27,162 nt of DNA from the IMG/VR virus record IMGVR_UViG_3300032265_001398, positions 1-27,162 of that record. One strand, given 5' to 3'. Source of the DNA: a virus. The notes under the pieces are model-generated. The model had not been told where the DNA came from, ran no database searches, and was given only the letters and a program-made list of their open reading frames with translations. Of this stretch, positions 14,701 to 21,768 are shown one piece after another; within the stretch, counting starts at the first letter, position 1; every line of letters starts with the position of its first letter. Both the position numbers and the translations under genes were made by a program.

Positions 14701-16996
14701 TAATCAAGTTTGGAGAAGAATACTTAATAACCTTCCATATATTCTTAAACATAAAGGAACTAGTAGAGCTATGAAAGCTATTATGGCTTGTTATGGTGTT
14801 CCTCAATCTATGTTAACTATAATGGAATTTGGTGGACCTCAAGACCCAACAAAAGGTGGAACTACTCAATTTACTTTTGATGATAGAACTGCGGCTATTT
14901 ATTTAAGTGGAAGTTTGGGAAATAATGGTAGTTCTAATATTAAAGTACCTTGGAAATCAATTGAAGGTAATTATCCTGATTGTATTGAATTTAATATACT
15001 TCCAGCTATATTACCAAATACTAAATACTCTTTAGTTTCTGGCAGCCAGTGGACTTTGGATTTAGTTCAAACAACTGGTTCATTTGGTAGATTAGAATTA
15101 AACTTTGGTGGTGTACTTTCAAATAGTACTTATTTTGAAGTTACATCAAGCGGAAATGAATATATCACTTCATCAATAAGTTATGTATTAGGACCTGACT
15201 ATAAAGTAGGAAGTTTGGATTTTCCAATATCTTTAGAAAATTATTCACATGTAGGAATTAACAGACATAATAATCCTGATTCTTCTTCTTGGTTTGAAGT
15301 ATGGTTAAACACATCCGATGGTAGAAGAATAACTACATCGGTAAGCATGTCAATAGCAACATTGGATTCTGAATGGGAAACTGGTTCATTCTTACAAATT
15401 GGTGGTAATGGATTTGAAGGTACATTAGATGAATTCCGTATATGGAGAACTCCTTTACAAAAAAGTAAATTTGATAATCATACTTTACATCCAAACGCAA
15501 TTGATGGAAATCATATATCAGCATCTACTGAGGATTTATACTTTAGATTAGATTTTGAATATCCAAAAGATAGAACCATTACTGAAAATAATGGAATTAA
15601 AAATGTATCGGTAAGTGATAACTATGGTGAAGATTATGGATATATTAATACAATATATTCTGCTTCATCTTATCCATATCAATACATACCATATGATAGA
15701 ACCGTAACTACAAATGTTCCATCTTTAGGATTAGCATATTCTAATAAAATAAGATTTGAAGACCAAACTTTAATTGGTGATTTATCATACAAAGCTAGAG
15801 CAACACAAAAAGCCTTTGATAGAGCTCCAATAGATTCAAATCGTTTAGGATTATTCTTCTCTCCAATTAAGGAGTTGAATATGGATATCTTAAAAACATT
15901 TGGTGATTTTAATATTGATAATTATATTGGTGACCCATTGGATGAATATAAAGAAAATTATAAAGAGTTAGATACTTTAAGACATTATTATTTTGAAAGA
16001 TTACAAAACAGAGATATCTATGAATATATTAATTTAGTAAGATATATTGATAAATCTTTATTTGAAGTTCTTACCGATTTAGCACCAGCTAGAGCTAAAG
16101 TTTCTAAAGGTTTATTAATTGAACCACACTATTTAGAAAGAAATAAAACTCGTTGGGATAAACCAATTGCAGAGAATGAATATAAAGAAACATTTATAAA
16201 TTATACTGAATATAGTGAAACAATTGGTGAAGTTGAAAGTAGAGAAACTAATTTAGATGCACATGATTACGTTAATTTTGATAATTCATTATCAGATAAT
16301 GAAACCGTAATAAATGCCGAAGAAATTTATACATTAACTTCTGAAAATGATGGATACGAAAGTTTAATTGCAGATAATTTATTAGCAAATATTACAACAG
16401 AAGTACCAATGTATGATGTGGCAATACAAATACCAACTGGTTCTACATTAAGTGGTGAAGCAGATGCTTATACATTTACTGAAATTGGAATGGATAAAAA
16501 TTCATTAGCAAATGCTGGATATGGTTTATATGCTGTAAAAGGAAATGGTATAGTTAGAAAATGGGATGGTGTATTTGGAAATAACCAAATAACAGGAAGC
16601 AGAAGCAGTATATTCTTAGTAAGAGAACAAAAACAAAAAAAGATATCAACCCAGGTTTCAGGATACCCAACAGGTTCTGGACCAGTTGTATATAGAAACA
16701 AAACCGTTACATATAATAAATTTAGTGTTTCTATTCAACCGTTTAGTGGTAGTGTATCGTTGGGTAATGATGTAGTTGAGGTTACACCTTTAAATGGGTA
16801 CTTTAAAACACACTATCAATATGTAAATAATAATTCATTAGGATTACAATATTCATATTGGTATGGTTCGCAACAAAACGCAACAACAACACCAGATGGT
16901 TTAAGTCCGGTAGAAACGTTTACTACTAATCCTAATATTCTTAAGGTGGCTAAGACTGGTAGAGGTAGTGGTGAACCAATATTGGTTGTAAATTAA
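11795..16996 (+). CDS. Giant mosaic baseplate/fibre protein with gpI-like and LamG-like regions
   Basis: This protein has 1733 residues. Residues 33-60 are Gly-rich (YGGGSSILGGVGGGG). Residues 70-137 look like a PEGA-type beta domain (GASIYIND, then ITVKKDGY). An SSILGG-MGG motif recurs at 155-163. Several Ig-like strands follow up to about 850. Residues 872-1005 resemble phage tail protein I/wedge proteins, with LNNLPYILKHKGTSRAMKAI and YGVPQSMLTIMEFGGP. A LamG/concanavalin-like domain (about 1040-1235) contains GTLDEFRIWRTPL. A helical part (1410-1450) has YIDKSLFEVLTDLAPARAKV and IEPHYLER. The C-terminus is beta-rich. The combination suggests a wedge component that also carries glycan-binding modules. 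It forms a monocistronic unit between two late-type elements. Confidence 0.8.
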   Translation: MAIRYDRTYRLLDQTDSQTPIDITDVINNQITYGGGSSILGGVGGGGNPSLPPVSVGGGSNVFITNKPGTLVSNQNIYLNVNSNVAGASIYINDEDTKKTTKDLLQISVSDILINGVKKITVKKDGYDSPDVYTIKIVQNPNYQSTTNYNLNFASSILGGMGGNSGISGLDFFRSLPQMDSTNPVYTNTPIYSLEIRHTSNGFDQGYENDYNNVDKVIDFTLSTIKTLPIEDTPVSQITISVTGPDTSVNLILNEGTINAKSQKLKSGLNLIDVTIGDTVSLASSDISSFRIKNATVTKANQNKLIEAQSNLESVSTKFKLDSINYSVLITSENALPATTIPQIDLLSNISVRYNINTKTDIPVKIAKSSNVLSVRSSIANKTFTYSNLGNDTSTIIVLPASNFTTIGNYKVYLVASGANGDGNTIELNVNVVDEVYVGVPDIRNISYPSLIHGPDFKGADVDFTISYQSINTDYVRIYKTGSDKYIQAISSGDVKLNFLKLLQLDSTQTSENQDLISIGLSLIPYNISGKEVITGKEERLTIQLDKGDLTIPRDVAVSRIADGFINQFDSNIFADETSKYLTHFLNIGNGDNKLITTWTGSLGSLILKLYEPIPTSVQPNDLVWISKIQSNPIIETITVSGIDETYCAPLKGPNFTIEPDNGYGYQVYEDLIASGSVASTNLITKYISSTGIDTAKLNISYVSSSNYLFENFSNFGSAEERINNFFYKVQILETYKTKYEDLIADTFIGPYGGFEGGILTEDGYQAETEDGIFDIQWEQYQYKGASQQAEAKKYYDLINQTIRAFDGYEKFLYSSNSDLAYPKELYIHPISGLGTYILKPSTDTDVIGWYDSLVQLSYDYDKYNPNYLANNIPEFVREDYDNEDFITFLNMIGQHFDILWCYINALKNTKLVEEKQVNGVSDELVKNLLQSFGWENRKAFNSQFLWEYAFGTDKDGFPKYSMSLEEANNQVWRRILNNLPYILKHKGTSRAMKAIMACYGVPQSMLTIMEFGGPQDPTKGGTTQFTFDDRTAAIYLSGSLGNNGSSNIKVPWKSIEGNYPDCIEFNILPAILPNTKYSLVSGSQWTLDLVQTTGSFGRLELNFGGVLSNSTYFEVTSSGNEYITSSISYVLGPDYKVGSLDFPISLENYSHVGINRHNNPDSSSWFEVWLNTSDGRRITTSVSMSIATLDSEWETGSFLQIGGNGFEGTLDEFRIWRTPLQKSKFDNHTLHPNAIDGNHISASTEDLYFRLDFEYPKDRTITENNGIKNVSVSDNYGEDYGYINTIYSASSYPYQYIPYDRTVTTNVPSLGLAYSNKIRFEDQTLIGDLSYKARATQKAFDRAPIDSNRLGLFFSPIKELNMDILKTFGDFNIDNYIGDPLDEYKENYKELDTLRHYYFERLQNRDIYEYINLVRYIDKSLFEVLTDLAPARAKVSKGLLIEPHYLERNKTRWDKPIAENEYKETFINYTEYSETIGEVESRETNLDAHDYVNFDNSLSDNETVINAEEIYTLTSENDGYESLIADNLLANITTEVPMYDVAIQIPTGSTLSGEADAYTFTEIGMDKNSLANAGYGLYAVKGNGIVRKWDGVFGNNQITGSRSSIFLVREQKQKKISTQVSGYPTGSGPVVYRNKTVTYNKFSVSIQPFSGSVSLGNDVVEVTPLNGYFKTHYQYVNNNSLGLQYSYWYGSQQNATTTPDGLSPVETFTTNPNILKVAKTGRGSGEPILVVN

Positions 16997-17016
16997 ATTG
17001 AAAATAATAATTAGTT

Positions 17017-17025
17017 ATATTTATT
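17017..17025 (+). promoter_or_regulatory. Putative late promoter element ATATTTATT (copy 5, one mismatch)
   Basis: The element sits in the 55-base gap after the giant protein and ends 26 bases before the ATG at 17052, the same spacing as copy 2. An A-rich leader follows. Confidence 0.5.
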
Positions 17026-17051
17026 TTAGAAAAAGAATAAAACATTAAAAA

Positions 17052-17681
17052 ATGGCATATTTAGATAACACGGAGATAACTGTAGATGCTATCCTTACTA
17101 AAAAGGGTAGACAAAAGTTAGCACAAGGACAATCTTTAAACATCACTAAATTCGCTTTAGGAGATGATGAAGTTGATTATGGATTATATGAACCAGCACA
17201 CCCAAAAGGTTCTGCTTATTATGATGCATTAATTAAAGCACTTCCAATTACGGAAGCAACTCCTGACGAAACTCAGGTTTTAAGATATAAATTAGTTACC
17301 CTTCCAAAAGGAACTACAATTATTTCTCAAGTTAAATTAGGTGTAAACGCAATTGCGGCAAATCAAACTGATGGTGGTATTGGATTAACACCAACTACTT
17401 CTCCTTCTGGAAATACAAATGGTGGATACACTGTGGTATTAGCAGACCAAAGAGCAGGTACGGTAACGGTAACTAAAGGTTCAGCCGCATCAGCAACTGT
17501 TCCTGTATTCTTAGGACAAGAAATTACAACTACTGCACAAGTGGTAAGTGGTTTAGAATTTAGATTTACTCCAAATCCAAACTTAACAATTGATATTGCA
17601 ACAACATTAACTGTGTATGGTAATGAAACTGGAGGTTCTCAAACTATACCTGTAACAATCACATATAAACAAGTAGTATAA
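17052..17681 (+). CDS. Tail fibre/baseplate protein with collar-type N-terminus
   Basis: This protein has 209 residues. The N-terminus (AILTKKGRQKLAQG, then ITKFALGDDEVDYGLY) matches the pattern of phage tail-collar and fibre-attachment domains, in which a 'T-x-x-G-x-x-x-x-A' helix precedes an 'I-x-x-x-A-x-G-D' strand. The C-terminal half is a compact Thr/Val-rich beta domain (TVTVTKGSAASATVPVFLG) with Ig-like character. The protein probably attaches a fibre to the baseplate rim or forms a small fibre. The next gene begins one base after its stop, so the two are likely co-transcribed and functionally linked. Confidence 0.7.
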   Translation: MAYLDNTEITVDAILTKKGRQKLAQGQSLNITKFALGDDEVDYGLYEPAHPKGSAYYDALIKALPITEATPDETQVLRYKLVTLPKGTTIISQVKLGVNAIAANQTDGGIGLTPTTSPSGNTNGGYTVVLADQRAGTVTVTKGSAASATVPVFLGQEITTTAQVVSGLEFRFTPNPNLTIDIATTLTVYGNETGGSQTIPVTITYKQVV

Positions 17682-17682
17682 A

Positions 17683-18918
17683 ATGGCACTAATTAACGAT
17701 AAAAATATAACAGGTCAAATAGCTTCATTAGCTAATGCTGGTACTGTGGATACAAACGCAATAGTAGCTCTTTTAAATCAAGCATTGCCTGCAGGACAAC
17801 AAATAAATACAGCAACTGGTCCTACCGTTGGTATTTATAAAACTTTTGCTGAATTTGATAAAGTTAATGCTAAAATAGAAGTTGTAACTGCTGGATTATG
17901 GAGTAATGACTCTGGTTCATTAACATCTTTCTATACTGCATCAACACAAACAACTGCACAAAGTGGATATTATTATACTAATGTATATAACGCAGACCCT
18001 ATATTAACTGATTCTGAAGAAGTTCAATTTGCAATTGCTTGGGGTAGTTATAATGGAAGCGGTTCAATGACATTACAGACTAATGATAATGCATTGTATC
18101 CTACAATTGCTACTTATTACCAATATAGAGCGATGTTGTTAGACCCAACATTAAATAAATTTCAATTTAATAACTCAGCTGGAATTGCAACCGATTGTAA
18201 TGAAATATATGTAATCAACATTGCAAGAAGTAGATTCAGAGAAAAAATGGATGCAGGTAACTGGTCAATGACTTTATCTGGTTCTAATGGTGTTTTTACT
18301 CTTATTGATAATAGTGGTAAGAAATTTGCTGATACTGCAGGTTTAAGTGGTAATGTATTTAGTGTTGTTTCTGGTTCTTTGAATTTAGGAACTCAAAACG
18401 ATGCAACAATTAAAAATACAACTGAAACAACAACCGGTTTAGGATATGGTGCATTCTATTCGGATAGAGGTATAATTATTCTTAACGCAAAAGCAATCGG
18501 TGCATTGGTTGGTAATTCACCAACACTTGTAGCAAATACTCCAGATGGTGTTAAAGTAATAACTGGTAACATTAGTGGTAGCTTAGACCAATCAGCTGAA
18601 CAATTTAATCAATATAGATTGTTATCAGCATTACGAGGTGGTGGACAGTTTGAAGCTCGTAGAACCGAAAATGTATCAACTCAACATTTCTTTGTAAGAG
18701 CAACAAATAGAGAGTTTAACTACTCAAATAATCCAACATATGTAAATACAAATGGTACATTTGTAGAAAGTACATTTAATACTGACCCATATACTTACAT
18801 TACAACTGTAGGTTTAATCAATGACTCAAATGAGATTCTAGCAGTAGCTAAAACTTCTCAACCAATTCCAAAATCATTTGATAAGGAAGTATTGATTAAA
18901 GTTAAATTATCATTCTAA
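17683..18918 (+). CDS. Tail structural protein, paralogue of the 18986 gene
   Basis: This protein has 411 residues. The N-terminal 60 residues are helical (IASLANAGTVDTNAIVALLN) and the rest is beta-rich. The C-terminal 150 residues share an ordered set of motifs with the protein encoded at 18986-19933: a Y-x-D-R-G-hydrophobic strand (YSDRGIIIL), EFN-x-S-x-NP (here EFNYSNNP), a DP-x-x-YITTVGLIND strand, AVAK and PI-x-K. This indicates duplication of a tail gene or of a shared domain. A tail-tip or tube-associated role is inferred from position. It ends the operon: a strong intrinsic terminator follows within 20 bases. Confidence 0.75.
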   Translation: MALINDKNITGQIASLANAGTVDTNAIVALLNQALPAGQQINTATGPTVGIYKTFAEFDKVNAKIEVVTAGLWSNDSGSLTSFYTASTQTTAQSGYYYTNVYNADPILTDSEEVQFAIAWGSYNGSGSMTLQTNDNALYPTIATYYQYRAMLLDPTLNKFQFNNSAGIATDCNEIYVINIARSRFREKMDAGNWSMTLSGSNGVFTLIDNSGKKFADTAGLSGNVFSVVSGSLNLGTQNDATIKNTTETTTGLGYGAFYSDRGIIILNAKAIGALVGNSPTLVANTPDGVKVITGNISGSLDQSAEQFNQYRLLSALRGGGQFEARRTENVSTQHFFVRATNREFNYSNNPTYVNTNGTFVESTFNTDPYTYITTVGLINDSNEILAVAKTSQPIPKSFDKEVLIKVKLSF

Positions 18919-18936
18919 TTAAAAAATAGATAATAT

Positions 18937-18961
18937 AAGAACCCCCGTAAGGGGGTTTTTC
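18937..18961 (+). terminator. Intrinsic terminator with GTAA tetraloop
   Basis: AACCCCC (18940-18946), loop GTAA, GGGGGTT (18951-18957), with further A-T/G-T pairs outward and a run of T to 18960. The loop fits the stable GNRA class. The G/C run stands out sharply from the AT-rich background. It lies 19 bases after the stop of the tail gene and just ahead of the next promoter-like element. Confidence 0.9.
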
Positions 18962-18970
18962 ATTTGTAGA

Positions 18971-18979
18971 ATATTTATA
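18971..18979 (+). promoter_or_regulatory. Putative late promoter element ATATTTATA (copy 6)
   Basis: This exact 9-mer begins ten bases after the terminator T-run and ends six bases before the ATG at 18986. Terminator and promoter-like element are back to back, so transcription would be reset here. The short distance implies a leaderless or nearly leaderless message. Confidence 0.5.
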
Positions 18980-18985
18980 GATAAT

Positions 18986-19933
18986 ATGTTAAAAGAGATA
19001 CCACAATCAGATATTATAATTAGACCTTTCAAAGTTTATAAAGAATGGACTTTGGATGAAAATGATATTCAACCATTATTTGGTCAAAATAGTAGTAGTT
19101 TCTTTATAGATTTAGATAATGCCGATAAAAGTGGTGGATTTGCCAAAGGTTTAATATATGATTCTATAAAAACTCAATTCTACACAAATGCATCAACTGC
19201 ATCTGTATTGACTGAAGTTGGGTTAAGAAAATCATACGCTTCAACTGATGAAAGAATATTAGAAAATAACATAATTGTATTACCTATACCACAACAATAT
19301 TATGGAGAAGGTATTAAAATTGGTAGTGTAGTTTTAGAAGATGAAACTTTAGGAAGAATTTATACGGATGATGGACATTCAAATTTAATAGATTCTGGTA
19401 GTAATATCAAAGGTAATATATTTTATGATAGAGGATTGATTATAATTTCAAAAGATGTTGTTAGTGGTTCTGTTATGAATAATTTTGTATTAAATTATAA
19501 TTCAATTAAAACAATTTATGAAACCGAAGTATTCATTGAAGTTTTAGAAAGTGAATTTAATGTATCACAAAATCCATCAGCCGTTTATGAAGATGGGGGT
19601 GTTATTACTACAATTCCAATTAATAGACCTGGTACAACTACTTTGAGTAATACTGATATCGTTAATTCAACATACTATAATGCTGGAACTAGATATATTA
19701 GAGGTGGAAAATATCCAATATATTCTAAATTAGACCCAACAAAATATGCAAGTTTTGATGATTATTTTATAAGTAGTTCAGCTGACCCAACAGGTTCTTA
19801 TTTAGCACCATTTATTACTACAATTGGATTGTATGATAATGAATTAAATATGGTTGCAATAGCTAAATTGCCAAAACCAATAAAATCATTACCTGATTAT
19901 CCATTGAACTTTATTGTTCGTTTGGACACATAG
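18986..19933 (+). CDS. Tail structural protein, paralogue of the 17683 gene
   Basis: This protein has 315 residues. The N-terminus (DIIIRPFKVYKEWTLDEND) differs from its paralogue. From the middle on it shares the same ordered elements: YDRGLIII near 150, EFNVSQNP near 190, then PFITTIGLYDNELNMVAIAK and PKPIKS at the end. These correspond to YSDRGIIIL, EFNYSNNP, YITTVGLINDSNEILAVAK and QPIPKS in the 17683 gene. Both probably build related parts of the tail tip or a fibre network. The gene is in a separate transcription unit behind the terminator. The ATG at 18986 is preferred because the following residues look like an ordered domain start and no earlier in-frame start follows the terminator. 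Confidence 0.75.
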   Translation: MLKEIPQSDIIIRPFKVYKEWTLDENDIQPLFGQNSSSFFIDLDNADKSGGFAKGLIYDSIKTQFYTNASTASVLTEVGLRKSYASTDERILENNIIVLPIPQQYYGEGIKIGSVVLEDETLGRIYTDDGHSNLIDSGSNIKGNIFYDRGLIIISKDVVSGSVMNNFVLNYNSIKTIYETEVFIEVLESEFNVSQNPSAVYEDGGVITTIPINRPGTTTLSNTDIVNSTYYNAGTRYIRGGKYPIYSKLDPTKYASFDDYFISSSADPTGSYLAPFITTIGLYDNELNMVAIAKLPKPIKSLPDYPLNFIVRLDT

Positions 19934-19937
19934 TGTT

Positions 19938-19946
19938 ATATTTATA
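19938..19946 (+). promoter_or_regulatory. Putative late promoter element ATATTTATA (copy 7)
   Basis: This exact 9-mer starts five bases after the stop of the tail gene and ends 22 bases before the ATG at 19969. An A-rich leader with AAAAAG follows. Confidence 0.55.
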
Positions 19947-19968
19947 TTAAGTTAAAACAATTAAAAAG

Positions 19969-20160
19969 ATGTCAATTTTAGATATTTTCACAAAAACACC
20001 ACCTAAAACATCAAAGGTGAACACAAAGATAGAGCAACAACCAATTGAAAAAAGCAAAGAAACTGATAAAGTTTTAACAAATGCTAGACATGGTGTAATT
20101 GGTGGCAACTCTGGTGGATATGATAATAATAAAACATATTCAAACTCTGTTAAAAAATAA
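19969..20160 (+). CDS. Small unknown protein
   Basis: This protein has 63 residues, with a charged Lys/Thr/Gln-rich N-terminal half and a Gly/Asn-rich tail (GVIGGNSGGYDNNKTYSN). It is probably disordered. There is no signal peptide or motif. It is supported by a promoter-like element 22 bases upstream, an A-rich leader and tight packing against the GIY-YIG gene that starts three bases after its stop. It could be a small virion or regulatory protein; I cannot say which. Confidence 0.55.
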   Translation: MSILDIFTKTPPKTSKVNTKIEQQPIEKSKETDKVLTNARHGVIGGNSGGYDNNKTYSNSVKK

Positions 20161-20163
20161 TAA

Positions 20164-20571
20164 GTGAGCTGGAAATTTAATGGAAATATAGTTACAGAAG
20201 AAAACACTCCTGAGGGTGCGGTTGGTTTTGTCTATAAAATAATACATTTACCAACTGGCAAATATTACATAGGAAAGAAATCGTTAACACAAACTCGTAG
20301 ATTAAAACCCCTTAAAGGTAAAGTTCGTAAGAGAGTTGTAAAGAAAGCATCTGATTGGGAAAAATATTACTCATCAAATGAATGGATTAAACAACAAATA
20401 AAAGAGGGTAAAGAAGAAGAATTTGTTAGAGTAATAATTCAATTTTGTTTTTCTAAAAAATCACTTACATATTGGGAAGTTTGGTGGCAATTTAAAGAAG
20501 ATGTTTTAAATAACCCACTTTCAATAAATGAAAATATTATCGGAAAATTCTTCCGAAAAGATATATATTAA
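20164..20571 (+). CDS. GIY-YIG family endonuclease
   Basis: This 135-residue protein has the GIY-YIG core: GFVYKI at 21-26, KYYIGKK at 33-39, Arg45/46 as the likely catalytic Arg, and Glu105 in YWEVWWQ as the likely metal-binding Glu. The start is GTG at 20164. An in-frame TAA lies directly before it and the family-like body begins within a few residues, so no upstream start is possible. Such small free-standing nucleases are common in T4-like phages; known members include homing Seg enzymes and DNA-degrading endonuclease II. I see no DNA-binding C-terminal repeat typical of homing enzymes, so a role in DNA degradation or processing is as likely as mobility. It forms a unit with the flanking small genes. 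Confidence 0.8.
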   Translation: MSWKFNGNIVTEENTPEGAVGFVYKIIHLPTGKYYIGKKSLTQTRRLKPLKGKVRKRVVKKASDWEKYYSSNEWIKQQIKEGKEEEFVRVIIQFCFSKKSLTYWEVWWQFKEDVLNNPLSINENIIGKFFRKDIY

Positions 20572-20582
20572 AAACACACGTT

Positions 20583-20783
20583 ATGAACATTACAGAAATT
20601 TCAAAAAAGTATGGTATTTCAGAAGCTTATCTTACTAACAAAGAAGATGGCTTATTGATTACTGCAGCATCTTTAAGAGATGTACAAGGTATGCTTGATG
20701 CAAACCAACCAAGAGGAGAAATTAAGGCTAAATTACAATTTTTAATTGATTTTTTAACTGACCTTAAAGCTTCTAATTGGTAA
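20583..20783 (+). CDS. Small protein with possible helix-turn-helix
   Basis: This protein has 66 residues and is predicted all-helical. The opening ITEISKKYGISEAYL resembles a helix-turn-helix (helix, GIS turn, second helix), although the rest is a plain amphipathic bundle (MLDANQPRGEIKAKLQFLID). It lies 11 bases after the GIY-YIG gene and ends just before the host-type promoter of the primase unit. It might regulate that promoter or simply be a small DNA-metabolism factor; the motif is weak evidence. The leader is A-rich, without a Shine-Dalgarno sequence. Confidence 0.6.
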   Translation: MNITEISKKYGISEAYLTNKEDGLLITAASLRDVQGMLDANQPRGEIKAKLQFLIDFLTDLKASNW

Positions 20784-20784
20784 A

Positions 20785-20816
20785 TTTGGTAAATTCCCAA
20801 AAAAGTTGTATATTTG
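20785..20816 (+). promoter_or_regulatory. Bacteroidota-type promoter (TTTG-N20-TATATTTG) of the primase unit
   Basis: TTTG at 20785-20788 and TATATTTG at 20809-20816 are separated by 20 bases. This matches the primary sigma-factor consensus of Bacteroidota (TTTG about -33, TAnnTTTG about -7, spacing about 19-21). The predicted start of transcription is about seven bases downstream, leaving a leader of roughly ten bases before the ATG at 20833. No ATATTTATA element is present here. Confidence 0.7.
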
Positions 20817-20832
20817 TGTATTATTATCAAAT

Positions 20833-21768
20833 ATGCTATCTGGGAAGAATAAACTAAAAATAATCACAATATTGGACTCGGCATTGGGGGTAGGCTCATC
20901 CTTAAAGGGAAATGAACAAGCCCACCATTGTCCTTTTTGTAATCATCATAAAAAGAAGTTACAAATAAATTTAGATACCCAAAGATGGCATTGTTGGGTA
21001 TGCGATTCTAAAGGTAGAAGTATATTTGGATTACTTCGTAAATTAAATGTAGATTTAAGAGATATTGGTATAGTAAAGGATGTATATGGGGATGAGCCAG
21101 AATATGACCCAAAAGAAGAATTTGTAGCTAAATTACAATTACCAAAAGAATTTAAACAATTATATTTTAAACCAAAAGGTATTAATCCTTTGTATAATCA
21201 AGCATTACACTATTTAAATAAAAGAGGTATTACACAGACTGATATTGTTAAATACAACATTGGTTATTGTGAAGATGGTTTATATTCTGGTAGAGTTATT
21301 ATTCCATCTTATGATGATGATGGTGATTTAAATTATTTTGTCGCTCGTTCTTTTTATGAGGACGAAAAAATGAAATATAAAAATCCACCTGTTAGTAGAG
21401 ATGTAATTGTATTTGAAAATATGATTAATTGGAACGAACCTATCGTACTCGTTGAAGGTGTATTTGATTCATTCTCAGTAAAGAGAAATGTAATTCCGTT
21501 GTTGGGTAAATTCTTACTTAGCAAACTCAAAAATAAAATTATGGAAAAAGGTGTTAAGAATGTAACAATTATGTTAGATTCTGATGCCATATCTGATTCT
21601 ACGAAACATACCGAATGGTTTCAAAAGAATGGAATTAAAGTAAAAAATATTATTCCAACCGATAAAGATGCCGGTGAAATGGGATTCCAAAAAGTAAATG
21701 AACTATTGAAAGGAGCTAAAGAAACTACATGGGATGATTTAGTTCTTTCAAAATTAAATAACCTATGA
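20833..21768 (+). CDS. DnaG-type DNA primase (zinc finger plus TOPRIM; T4 gp61-like role)
   Basis: This 311-residue protein would make RNA primers for lagging-strand synthesis. A zinc ribbon is formed by C33-P-F-C36 and C54-W-V-C57 (with HH at 31-32 nearby). The TOPRIM domain shows VEGVFDSF at 207-214 (the catalytic Glu208) and LDSDA at 248-252 (the metal-binding Asp pair). Length is close to T4 gp61 (342), and there is no fused helicase. The frame is open back to a TTG at 20806, but that codon lies inside the promoter, so the ATG at 20833 is the likely start. The stop overlaps the next start (ATGA at 21765-21768), so primase and the Mre11-Rad50-like protein are coupled. Confidence 0.9.
   Translation: MLSGKNKLKIITILDSALGVGSSLKGNEQAHHCPFCNHHKKKLQINLDTQRWHCWVCDSKGRSIFGLLRKLNVDLRDIGIVKDVYGDEPEYDPKEEFVAKLQLPKEFKQLYFKPKGINPLYNQALHYLNKRGITQTDIVKYNIGYCEDGLYSGRVIIPSYDDDGDLNYFVARSFYEDEKMKYKNPPVSRDVIVFENMINWNEPIVLVEGVFDSFSVKRNVIPLLGKFLLSKLKNKIMEKGVKNVTIMLDSDAISDSTKHTEWFQKNGIKVKNIIPTDKDAGEMGFQKVNELLKGAKETTWDDLVLSKLNNL

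Noticed and set aside
19947-20207. Minus-strand frame across the 19969 gene
   Set aside because: It overlaps the small gene and the GIY-YIG start, has no start context, and its hydrophobic translation follows from reading AT-rich DNA backwards.
20540-20556. Hairpin TCGGAA-AATTC-TTCCGA near the end of the GIY-YIG gene
   Set aside because: The 6-bp stem lies within coding sequence and is followed by AAAAGATATAT, not a T-run; too weak for a terminator.
20806-20832. TTG start for primase at 20806
   Set aside because: The codon lies inside the TATATTTG-containing promoter, upstream of the expected transcript start; the ATG at 20833 is a better start and loses no domain.
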